A stretch of 6,950 nt of DNA, taken from an uncultured Actinomycetes bacterium. Lineage in GTDB: Bacteria > Actinomycetota > Actinomycetes > S36-B12. Each line of letters opens with the position of its first letter. Position 1 is the first letter of the stretch. The notes under the pieces are model-generated. The model saw only the letters and a list, made by a program, of their open reading frames with translations. It was not told the origin of the DNA and made no database searches. Shown here in pieces: positions 1 to 6,541 of the stretch. The stretch spans positions 1-6,950 of the forward strand of contig CAINGG010000165.1 in the NCBI GenBank assembly GCA_903848435.1. Reading direction: 5' to 3'. Made by a program: the position numbers and the translations under genes.

Positions 1-2424
1 CTGGGCTGGCGCGACATCGTCCAGATCGACAAGGGCCCGCTGCCCAACCCGGGCGGCTCGACCGGCCACGCGTCGAACTTCATCTTCCTGGTCGATCACA
101 CCAAGGAGATGGCCGAGCTCACCCTCGACAGCGTGCGGCAATACACGGAGTTCGGCACGTTCACCAAGTGCGGTGGCATCGAGGTAGCCCGCACGCCTGA
201 GCGCATGCAGGAACTCACCCGGCGCATCACCTCCGGCAAGTCCTGGGGCGTCGAGGGCATGTCGCTGCTCACCCCCGCCGAGGTCAAGGAGATGGTCCCC
301 TACATCGACGAGACCGTGATCCTCGGCGGCTTCTACACCGAGGGCGTCGGCGTCGTCGACTCGCTGCGCATGGGCACGATCATGCGCGAGAAGGCCGTCG
401 AGATGGGTGCCCTGCAGTCCTTCGCCAACGTCGAGGTCAAGGACCTCACCGTGACCGATGGCGCCATCAGCGCGGTCGTCACCGACCAGGGCACCATCGA
501 GTGCGACTACGTCGTCGTGGCCTGCGGGTGCTGGAGCCGCCAGATCGCCGCCATGGCCGGTGCGCAGATTCCGCTCACCCCGGCCGTGCACCAGATGAAG
601 GACATCGGCCCCGTCCCGATGTTCGCCGATGCCAAGGGCGACATCGAATACCCGATCGTGCGCGACATGGACACCAACATGTATGAGCGCCAGCACGGCA
701 CGGGCCTGGAGATCGGCTCCTACGCCCACCGACCGATCCTCTACGACGCCGAGGACATTCCCTCGAACGCCGAGGCCGCGCTCTCGCCCACCGAGTTCCC
801 GTTCACCCCCGATGACTTCGCCGACCAGGACGAGCACGCGCTCGAGCTCATGCCCGACATCGTCGGCGACGAGACGATCGGCGAGAAGTACGCCATCAAC
901 GGGATCTTGTCGCTCACTCCCGACGGCATGCCCGTCCTCGGCGAGACGCCCGAGGTCAAGGGCCTGTGGGCCGCGGCGGCGGTCTGGGTCAAGGAAGGCC
1001 CGGGCGTCGGCCGCACGATCGCCGAGTGGATGGTGCTGGGCGAGCCGGAGATCGACGTGCACGCGTCCGACGTCGCGCGTTTCTACCCGCAGCAGACGAC
1101 CACCAAGCACATCAAGGACCGCACGGCCGAGGGTTTCAACAAGACCTACGGCATCGTGCACCCGGCCGAGCAGTGGGGATCCAACCGCGAGGTGCGCATG
1201 TCGCCTTACTACGACCGCGAGAAGGCCCTCGGCGCCGTGTTCTACGAGACCGTCATGTGGGAGCGGCCCTTCTGGTACGAGTCCAATGCGGGCCTGCTCG
1301 ACAAGTTCGGCGACAAGGTGATGCCGCGTACGGCCGAGTGGGACTCCCGCTGGTGGTCGCCCATCATCAACGCCGAGCACCTGCAGATGCGCGAGACCGC
1401 CGGCATGGTCGATCTGACCGCGTTCGCGATCTTCGACATCACCGGTCCGGGCGCCCTCGACACCGTGCAGCGCGTCTGCCTTCGGCAGATGGACGTGGCG
1501 GTCGGCAAGGTCATCTACACGCCGGTGCTCTCTCCCGGCGGTGGCTTCCGCTCCGACCTCACCGTCATGCGACTCGGCGACGACCACTACCGCGTCGTCA
1601 CCGGAGGTGCGCACGGCATGAGCGACCTCAAGTGGTTCAAGGACCACGCGGCACCCGGGTCGACGTTCAGCGATCTCACCGAGGCCATCTCCACCATCGG
1701 ACTGTGGGGCCCCAACGCCCGCGCGATCCTGGCGGCCGTGACGTCCGACGACGTGAGCCACGAGGGCTTCCCCTTCGGCACCTGCCGCGAGATCACCGTC
1801 GGCGGCAAGAAGGTGCTGGCCTCGCGCATCTCCTACGTCGGCGACCTCGGCTGGGAGCTCTACGTGCCGATGGCCGAAGGCCTGGCGCTGTGGGACGCGC
1901 TGTGGGAGGCCGGCCAAGCGCACGGTCTCGTGCCTGTCGGCATCGGCGTCTACGGCACCACCGGGCGCCTGGAGAAGGGCTACCGCGCCTACGGTGCCGA
2001 GCTCGAGTCCGAGTACACCCTCGTCGAGGCCGGCATGGCCCCGAAGAAGATCAAGGACGCCGACTTCATCGGCAAGGAGGCCCACCTCAAGCACCGCAAC
2101 GAGGCGCCGGTCACCCGCATGTGCTCGCTCACCGTCGACGACAACACGTCATCCTCGGGCGAGAAGCGCTACATGCTGGGCAAGGAGCCGATCCTCACCA
2201 AGGACGGCGCTCCTATTACCGACGCGCACGGCCGTCGCTCCTACGTGACGTCGGCTGGCTCGGGCCCGTCGATCGGCAAGCACATCCTCATGGCCTACCT
2301 GCCGCCGGAGTACGCCGAGCCGGGCACGCACCTGCTCGTGGAATACCTCGGCGAGCAGTACCCGGTGACCGTGGAGGGATCGGGAGCGATCTTCGATCCC
2401 GCGAACGAGCGGATCCAGTCGTAA
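1..2424 (+). CDS. FAD-dependent oxidoreductase with C-terminal GcvT folate domain, dimethylglycine/sarcosine dehydrogenase-like (5' partial)
   Basis: The frame is open from base 1, so the gene starts upstream. About 25 residues are missing, including the GxGxxG dinucleotide motif; 807 residues are visible against roughly 830-860 for the family. Residues 12-24 carry GPLPNPGGSTGHA, whose His (residue 23) matches the position that carries covalent FAD in dimethylglycine dehydrogenase/oxidase. The DAO-type FAD domain runs to about residue 345, followed by a linker (FAO_M) domain to about 410, a GcvT aminomethyltransferase-like domain to about 690 and a GcvT C-terminal domain to the end. LTPAVHQM (His197) and the SYAHRP segment match active-site regions of the family. 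The Asp of GGFRSDLTV (residue 519) fits the folate-domain catalytic Asp. The expected reaction is oxidative N-demethylation with transfer of the C1 unit to tetrahydrofolate in the cytoplasm. The adjacent etfBA supports dehydrogenase rather than oxidase chemistry. Several conserved motifs deviate (see findings), so the exact substrate (dimethylglycine, sarcosine or another N-methyl amine) is unproven. Confidence 0.88.
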   Translation: MGWRDIVQIDKGPLPNPGGSTGHASNFIFLVDHTKEMAELTLDSVRQYTEFGTFTKCGGIEVARTPERMQELTRRITSGKSWGVEGMSLLTPAEVKEMVPYIDETVILGGFYTEGVGVVDSLRMGTIMREKAVEMGALQSFANVEVKDLTVTDGAISAVVTDQGTIECDYVVVACGCWSRQIAAMAGAQIPLTPAVHQMKDIGPVPMFADAKGDIEYPIVRDMDTNMYERQHGTGLEIGSYAHRPILYDAEDIPSNAEAALSPTEFPFTPDDFADQDEHALELMPDIVGDETIGEKYAINGILSLTPDGMPVLGETPEVKGLWAAAAVWVKEGPGVGRTIAEWMVLGEPEIDVHASDVARFYPQQTTTKHIKDRTAEGFNKTYGIVHPAEQWGSNREVRMSPYYDREKALGAVFYETVMWERPFWYESNAGLLDKFGDKVMPRTAEWDSRWWSPIINAEHLQMRETAGMVDLTAFAIFDITGPGALDTVQRVCLRQMDVAVGKVIYTPVLSPGGGFRSDLTVMRLGDDHYRVVTGGAHGMSDLKWFKDHAAPGSTFSDLTEAISTIGLWGPNARAILAAVTSDDVSHEGFPFGTCREITVGGKKVLASRISYVGDLGWELYVPMAEGLALWDALWEAGQAHGLVPVGIGVYGTTGRLEKGYRAYGAELESEYTLVEAGMAPKKIKDADFIGKEAHLKHRNEAPVTRMCSLTVDDNTSSSGEKRYMLGKEPILTKDGAPITDAHGRRSYVTSAGSGPSIGKHILMAYLPPEYAEPGTHLLVEYLGEQYPVTVEGSGAIFDPANERIQS

Positions 2425-3188
2425 TGGACATCGCCGTCTGCATCAAGCGCGTCCCGCTCTCACCGGGGCGCTGGACACTCACCGCCGATGGCACCGCCAT
2501 CGACACCAGCGGCAGCGCCATGGGCTGGACCCTCAGCCCTCACGAGGAGTGCGCGACCGAGGCGGCCGTGCAACTCGTCGAAGCCAACGGCGGTTCCGTG
2601 ACGGCCATCTCGCTCGGCACCTCGGAGTCGCAAGAGCAGATCCGCGAGCTCATGGCGGTCGGCGTCGATCGCGGCATCCTGCTCGAGACCGATGGCGCGG
2701 AGTGGGATCCGCAGGCAACCGCCAGCGCGATCGTCGACAGCATGAAGGCCGATGGCACGGCATTCGACATGGTCATCCTCGGCACCGAGTCAGCGGACAC
2801 CGGCGATTACCAGGTCGGCGTGCGGATCGCCCACGCCCTCGGCTGGCCCATCGTCACCAACGTCAAAGGCCTGTCGGTGAGCAATGGCGTCGCGCGCTGC
2901 GAGCGCGTCGCTGGCGCCGAGCGCGAGGTCTACGAGGTCGCGCTGCCCGCGGTGATCTCGGTCAAGGACGGCCTCAACATCCCGCGCTACCCCTCGGTGC
3001 CCGGGCGCATCAAGGCACGCAAGAAGCCGATCGAGACCAGCACCCCGCAGCGTCCGGCACCGCGCCTGGAGAAGAAGTCGCTGGCCCTGCCACCGCAGGA
3101 GGTGGGCACCGCCGAGGTCATCGGCACCGGGCCCGATGCGGCACCGAAGGTCGTGGAGATCCTCAAGGAGATCGGAGTCCTCACATGA
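2424..3188 (+). CDS. etfB: Electron transfer flavoprotein subunit beta
   Basis: The protein has 254 residues, normal for the family. Its ATG shares one base with the preceding TAA stop (TAATG), and the Shine-Dalgarno is weak, so translation is probably coupled. The start MDIAVCIKRVP is the usual beta-subunit opening (compare VxVKxVPD), followed by SPHEECATEAAVQL where families have DEYALEEAL. The nucleotide-binding loop is GTESADTGDYQVG (residues 120-132). Near the C-terminus, LNIPRYPSVPGRIKARKKPIE-like sequence (about 184-204) matches the partner-recognition loop and basic stretch, and the tail VVEILKEIGVLT is typical. With EtfA it forms the soluble FAD/AMP heterodimer that accepts electrons from dehydrogenases and passes them to ETF-quinone oxidoreductase. 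Its position directly after a DMGDH-like flavoenzyme suggests it is dedicated to that enzyme rather than to fatty-acid oxidation. The nucleotide loop differs from the common housekeeping pattern. Confidence 0.93.
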   Translation: MDIAVCIKRVPLSPGRWTLTADGTAIDTSGSAMGWTLSPHEECATEAAVQLVEANGGSVTAISLGTSESQEQIRELMAVGVDRGILLETDGAEWDPQATASAIVDSMKADGTAFDMVILGTESADTGDYQVGVRIAHALGWPIVTNVKGLSVSNGVARCERVAGAEREVYEVALPAVISVKDGLNIPRYPSVPGRIKARKKPIETSTPQRPAPRLEKKSLALPPQEVGTAEVIGTGPDAAPKVVEILKEIGVLT

Positions 3189-4144
3189 TCCTCGTCTACG
3201 TCGATCACGATCGCGGCACGCTCGACGAGTTGTCGCTGCAGGCCGTCTCGGCAGCCGCCGCCCTGGGCCAGCCGGTCGAGGCCGTGCTCGTCGGGTCCGA
3301 TGCCGCCTCCGCCGCCGCACGCCTCGGCGAGTTCGGTGTCACGACGGCTCACGTCGCTGCCGATCCGCGGCTGACCGACTACGCGCCGCAGGCGGCTGGC
3401 CGCGCCGTCGCCGAGCTCGTCGGCACGCTGTCGCCCACTGCGGTGCTCGCCGTCGGATCGCCGCGCGGCAACGAGGTGCTCGCCCACGTCGGAGCGATCC
3501 TCGACCTGCCCTTCGCGGCCGACTGCACCACCATCTCTCTAGGAAGCGGCTCCTTCGACATCACGCGCAACCGCTGGGCCGGCAATGTCATCGAGAACGC
3601 CGTCGTCCACGCACCGACGCTCATTGCCTCGACCGCGCCGCACGCCTTCACCGCCGAGCCGGTCGCAGGCAGCGCGCCGGCGACGGTGCAGGAGTTCGCG
3701 CCGGCACTCACCGATGCCGACCTGGCGGTGCGGATCATCGATCGCACCGGCGGTGGCGGTGGCGGCGTGGGCCTGGCCGAGGCCAAGGTCGTCGTCTCGG
3801 GCGGCCGCGGCGTCGGTGAAAGCGGCTTCGGCCCGCTCGAGGAACTTGCCGGGCTGCTCGGCGGTGCCGTGGGGTGCTCGCGCGTCGTCACGTCGGCCGG
3901 CTGGCGTCCCCATGCCGAGCAGGTGGGCCAGACCGGCACCAAGGTCGCCCCCGACCTCTACATCGCCTGCGGCATCAGCGGCGCCACGCAGCACATCGCC
4001 GGCTGCAAGAACGCCAAGACCATGATCGCGATCAACACCGATCCGGAGGCGACGATCATGTCGTACGCCGACTACGCGATCATCGGCGATGTCTCCACTG
4101 TCCTGCCCGCTATCGTCGACGCAGTACGCGCCGCCAAGTCCTAG
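3185..4144 (+). CDS. etfA: Electron transfer flavoprotein subunit alpha
   Basis: The protein has 319 residues, the usual size. It starts in the ATGA overlap with etfB, and a GGAG at 3174-3177 lies 7 nt upstream of the ATG. The N-terminal domain (about 1-185) is of the ETF alpha/beta fold. The C-terminal FAD domain shows SGGRGVG (205-211), QVGQTG (246-251), GISGATQH (263-270) and then INTDPEA and ADYAIIGD, the classic FAD-binding signature of the alpha subunit. It binds the redox-active FAD and pairs with EtfB. Between the two domains lies a run of six glycines (189-194), coded by alternating GGC/GGT; this is unusual and is described in the findings. The gene sits within a tight operon between etfB and fhs, with the fhs ribosome site overlapping its TAG stop. 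Confidence 0.95.
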   Translation: MILVYVDHDRGTLDELSLQAVSAAAALGQPVEAVLVGSDAASAAARLGEFGVTTAHVAADPRLTDYAPQAAGRAVAELVGTLSPTAVLAVGSPRGNEVLAHVGAILDLPFAADCTTISLGSGSFDITRNRWAGNVIENAVVHAPTLIASTAPHAFTAEPVAGSAPATVQEFAPALTDADLAVRIIDRTGGGGGGVGLAEAKVVVSGGRGVGESGFGPLEELAGLLGGAVGCSRVVTSAGWRPHAEQVGQTGTKVAPDLYIACGISGATQHIAGCKNAKTMIAINTDPEATIMSYADYAIIGDVSTVLPAIVDAVRAAKS

Positions 4145-4147
4145 GAG
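4143..4147 (+). promoter_or_regulatory. Shine-Dalgarno for fhs
   Basis: AGGAG overlaps the etfA TAG stop (4142-4144) and lies 4 nt before the ATG at 4152. It favours 4152 over an in-frame ATG at 4089, which would lie deep inside etfA and add 21 residues unlike the family N-terminus. Confidence 0.7.
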
Positions 4148-4151
4148 CGAC

Positions 4152-5819
4152 ATGCCTTCCGACATCGAGATCGCCCAGGCGACGCAGATGGATCGCATCT
4201 CGTCGGTGGCTGCCTCGCTCGGCATCCCCGACGAGGCACTGGAGCCCTTCGGCCACTACAAGGCGAAGGTCTCCAACGCCTATCTCGATTCCCTGCCGGA
4301 GCGGCCGGGCGCCAAGCTCATCCTCGTCACGGCCATCAGCCCTACGCCCGCGGGCGAGGGCAAGACCACGACGACCGTCGGCCTCGGCGATGGCCTGCGC
4401 CGCATCGGCAAGGACGTCATGCTCTGCCTGCGCGAGCCGTCGCTCGGCCCGGTCTTCGGCATGAAGGGCGGCGCCGCCGGTGGCGGCTACGCGCAGGTCG
4501 TGCCGATGGAAGACATCAACCTCCACTTCACCGGCGACTTCAGCGCCATCGGGCTGGCCAACAACCTGCTCGCCGCGCTCCTCGACAACCACATTCACCA
4601 CGGCAACGCCCTCGGCATCGACGTGCGGCGCATCACGTGGAAGCGTGTCATGGACATGAATGACCGGGCGCTCCGCGACATCGTCGTGAGCCTGGGTGGC
4701 CCCGCCAATGGCTACCCCCGCGAGGATGGCTTCGACATCGTCGTCGCCTCCGAGGTCATGGCGATCTTCTGCCTCGCGACCTCGCTGGAGGACCTCAAGA
4801 CGCGTCTGGGCAACATCATCGTCGGCTACAACCGCGAGAAGGAGCCCATCCGCGCACGCGATCTCGACGCCGATGGGGCGATGACCGTGCTGCTCAAGGA
4901 CGCCTTCAATCCCAACCTTGTCCAGACCCTCGAGCACACGCCCGCCTTCGTGCACGGCGGGCCGTTCGCCAACATCGCCCACGGCTGCAACACCGTCGTA
5001 GCCACGCGCGGGGCGATGAAGCTGGCCGACTACGTCGTCACCGAGGCCGGCTTCGGCGCTGACCTCGGCGCAGAGAAGTTCATCGACATCAAGTGCCGCA
5101 AGTCGGGCCTGCGCCCGTCGGCAGCGGTCATCGTCGCCACGATCCGTGCCCTGAAATACCACGGCGGGGCCGATCTCAAGACGATCACTGACGAGGACCT
5201 CGGCGCCCTCGAGAAGGGCATCGTCAACCTGCAGCGTCACATCGAGAACGTGCGCGACGTCTACGGCGTCAACTGCGTCGTCTCGATCAACCGCTTCACC
5301 TCCGACACCGACGCCGAGATCGACCTGCTGACGCGCCTCGTGGCCGAATCGGGCTCCGATGTTGTTCTGGCCACGCACTGGGCTGATGGCGGTGCAGGTG
5401 CGGAGGATCTCGCCCGCAAGGTCGTCGAGCTGTGCGAATCGCCCCGCGAGGTCACCTTCGTCTACCCCGACGAGGCAAGCCTGTGGGACAAGATCAACGC
5501 GATCGCCACGCGCGTCTACCGGGCCTCCGAGGTGACGGCCAACTCGAAGGTGCGCCAGCAGATCCGCGACCTCGAGGCGATGGGCTACGGCCACCTGCCC
5601 GTGTGCGTGGCCAAGACCCAGTACTCCTTCTCCACGGACGCTTCGCTGCGCGCCGCACCGACGGGCCACGTCCTCGACATCCGCGAGGTGCGGCTATCGG
5701 CCGGAGCCGAGTTCGTGGTGATGGTCTGCGGCGACATCATGACGATGCCCGGCCTGCCCAAGGTGCCCGCTGCGGAGCGGATCGACCTCGTCGACGGCGC
5801 GGTCGTGGGGCTCTTCTGA
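4152..5819 (+). CDS. fhs: Formate-tetrahydrofolate ligase (10-formyl-THF synthetase)
   Basis: The protein has 555 residues, matching the family length of about 555-560. The N-terminus MPSDIEIAQA is the standard opening of this enzyme and fixes the start at 4152. The P-loop-like ATP site is TPAGEGKTTTTVGL (from residue 65). It is followed by REPSLGPVFGMKGGAAGGGY (94-113) and the second family signature VIVATIRALKYHGG (326-339). All key elements are present and there is no sign of damage. The enzyme makes 10-formyl-THF from formate, THF and ATP in the cytoplasm, and it can run in reverse to release formate and make ATP. The 7-nt spacing after etfA puts it in the demethylase operon, where it probably balances the C1 units loaded onto folate by the first gene. 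Direction in vivo cannot be told from sequence. Confidence 0.97.
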   Translation: MPSDIEIAQATQMDRISSVAASLGIPDEALEPFGHYKAKVSNAYLDSLPERPGAKLILVTAISPTPAGEGKTTTTVGLGDGLRRIGKDVMLCLREPSLGPVFGMKGGAAGGGYAQVVPMEDINLHFTGDFSAIGLANNLLAALLDNHIHHGNALGIDVRRITWKRVMDMNDRALRDIVVSLGGPANGYPREDGFDIVVASEVMAIFCLATSLEDLKTRLGNIIVGYNREKEPIRARDLDADGAMTVLLKDAFNPNLVQTLEHTPAFVHGGPFANIAHGCNTVVATRGAMKLADYVVTEAGFGADLGAEKFIDIKCRKSGLRPSAAVIVATIRALKYHGGADLKTITDEDLGALEKGIVNLQRHIENVRDVYGVNCVVSINRFTSDTDAEIDLLTRLVAESGSDVVLATHWADGGAGAEDLARKVVELCESPREVTFVYPDEASLWDKINAIATRVYRASEVTANSKVRQQIRDLEAMGYGHLPVCVAKTQYSFSTDASLRAAPTGHVLDIREVRLSAGAEFVVMVCGDIMTMPGLPKVPAAERIDLVDGAVVGLF

Positions 5820-5821
5820 CC

Positions 5822-5835
5822 TGACCGGTCACCGG
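5822..5835. repeat. Short overlapping palindromes after fhs
   Basis: TGACCGGTCA (5822-5831) is a perfect 10-bp palindrome, and CCGGTcACCGG (5825-5835) overlaps it. It lies just after the fhs stop and before the effector-binding gene. It could be a regulator half-site pair or chance in GC-rich DNA. It has no loop suitable for a strong terminator and no T-run. Confidence 0.25.
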
Positions 5836-5887
5836 ACGGCACGATGGGTCCCAGCCATAGCGAGGGAGACACGATGGGGCCAGTGCG

Positions 5888-5893
5888 AGGAGG
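5888..5893 (+). promoter_or_regulatory. Shine-Dalgarno for the effector-binding protein gene
   Basis: A full AGGAGG, 4 nt before the ATG at 5898. It is the best ribosome site among three in-frame ATGs (5844, 5874, 5898); the 5874 ATG has a weaker GAGGGAG upstream. This supports the 5898 start. Confidence 0.6.
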
Positions 5894-5897
5894 GTCC

Positions 5898-6353
5898 ATG
5901 GACTACGACATCGAACTCACGACGTTGAACGACCAGGCAGCGGCAGTCGTCCACGGCGAAGTTGCACCCGATGAGATCGGGCCTTTCATCGGCCAGGGCC
6001 TGGAGAAGGTGTCCGCAGCGCTGTCGCTGGTCGGGGCCTTTCCCGTCGGGCCGCCGTTTGCCCGCTACGACATGCTCGGTGATCGTTTCGCCATCGATGT
6101 GGGCTTCCCCTGTGGCGCGTCCGGCGTCGACGGAGGCGACGTGCGCATGACGCAACTCCCGGCGGGCTTGGCCGCGCGGACGATGCACGTGGGCAGTTAC
6201 CGCGCCATTGCGGGTGCTTATGCCGCGCTGGAGCAGTGGATCCGCGACAACGGCTACCAGCCAGCGGGCATGCCCTGGGAGAGTTACCTCGACGGGCCCG
6301 ATGCCGAGAAGCCGCGCACCGTCATCACCTGGCCGGTCGAGGGCCGCGGCTGA
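5898..6353 (+). CDS. Stand-alone GyrI-like / AraC-type effector-binding domain protein
   Basis: From the preferred start it has 151 residues, the usual size of a single GyrI-like small-molecule-binding domain with no DNA-binding part. The opening MDYDIELTTLNDQAAAVVHG is the typical first strand of this domain, which is why 5898 is chosen over 5844 and 5874. The middle has GPPFARYD and a VGFPC strand. The end, WESYLDGPDAEKPRTVITWP (from residue 127), is the family's closing motif, with Glu128 at the position that contacts cationic ligands in BmrR-type domains. There is no signal peptide or membrane segment, so it is cytoplasmic. Such proteins bind hydrophobic or toxic small molecules, and some members hydrolyse electrophilic compounds; no specific ligand can be assigned here. 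The gene lies 78 nt after fhs with no evident terminator between, so it may be read through from the operon, but a functional link to one-carbon metabolism is not shown. Confidence 0.85.
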   Translation: MDYDIELTTLNDQAAAVVHGEVAPDEIGPFIGQGLEKVSAALSLVGAFPVGPPFARYDMLGDRFAIDVGFPCGASGVDGGDVRMTQLPAGLAARTMHVGSYRAIAGAYAALEQWIRDNGYQPAGMPWESYLDGPDAEKPRTVITWPVEGRG

Positions 6354-6363
6354 CCTTCGAGCC

Positions 6364-6423
6364 TTGAGTGGCGGGTTTTGCTGCCCAGACACGGCGTGTC
6401 GGGCAGCACAACCCGCCACTCAA
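6364..6423. terminator. Long intergenic hairpin, probable bidirectional terminator or dispersed palindromic repeat
   Basis: The left arm 6364-6392 pairs with the right arm 6396-6423 around a 3-nt GGC loop. I count 28 base pairs, one T/C mismatch (6378/6409) and one bulged A (6387). The hairpin begins 10 nt after the stop of the effector-binding gene and ends 11 nt beyond the tRNA 3' end on the other strand, so it sits exactly between two converging transcription units. No T-run follows on either strand, which is common for actinobacterial terminators but leaves the role open. Confidence 0.65.
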
Positions 6424-6434
6424 CACAGAGGGCG

Positions 6435-6506
6435 AGCCCCCGGTCAGGATTGAACTGACGACCTACCGCTTACAAGGCGGTTGCTCTACCACTGAGCTAC
6501 GGAGGC
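6435..6506 (-). tRNA. tRNA-Thr (anticodon TGT)
   Basis: The minus strand folds into a complete 72-nt cloverleaf. The acceptor stem GCCTCCG pairs with CGGGGGC with one G-U, and the D-stem is GCTC/GAGC with loop AGTGGTA. The anticodon stem ACCGC/GCGGT holds the loop CTTGTAA (anticodon TGT, reading ACA), then a 5-nt variable loop and T-stem GTCAG/CTGAC with loop TTCAATC. The discriminator is U and the CCA end is not encoded (CGC follows). The 5' end is 35 nt after the stop of the short-chain dehydrogenase on the same strand. A poor CAGGAT element (6522-6517) is the only -10-like sequence, so the promoter is unclear and cotranscription with the upstream gene is possible. The hairpin at 6364-6423 lies just downstream. 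Confidence 0.96.
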
Positions 6507-6541
6507 GGGCCTTCCCATCCTGCCACGCGCGGCGCCCGACC

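Noticed and set aside
629..1321. Arg/Ser/Pro-rich 230-codon plus-strand frame inside the flavoenzyme gene
   Set aside because: It is a frame-shifted shadow of the real coding frame, with biased composition and no known domain.
966..2423. Upstream in-frame extension of etfB reading through the flavoenzyme gene
   Set aside because: The extension is an arginine-rich shadow of the first gene. The ETF beta homology begins precisely at the ATG at 2424.
4089..4151. Upstream ATG for fhs
   Set aside because: It lies inside the conserved etfA C-terminus, and the added residues do not match the fhs family; the AGGAG at 4143 points to 4152.
4110..5669. 519-codon open frame antisense to fhs
   Set aside because: It lies opposite a complete, motif-bearing fhs. 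The long antisense frame is an effect of high GC and strong third-position bias, and its translation is low-complexity with no recognisable domain.
6435..6506. tRNA 3' end as a phage or island attachment site
   Set aside because: No integrase gene and no second copy of the tRNA 3' end is visible in the window.
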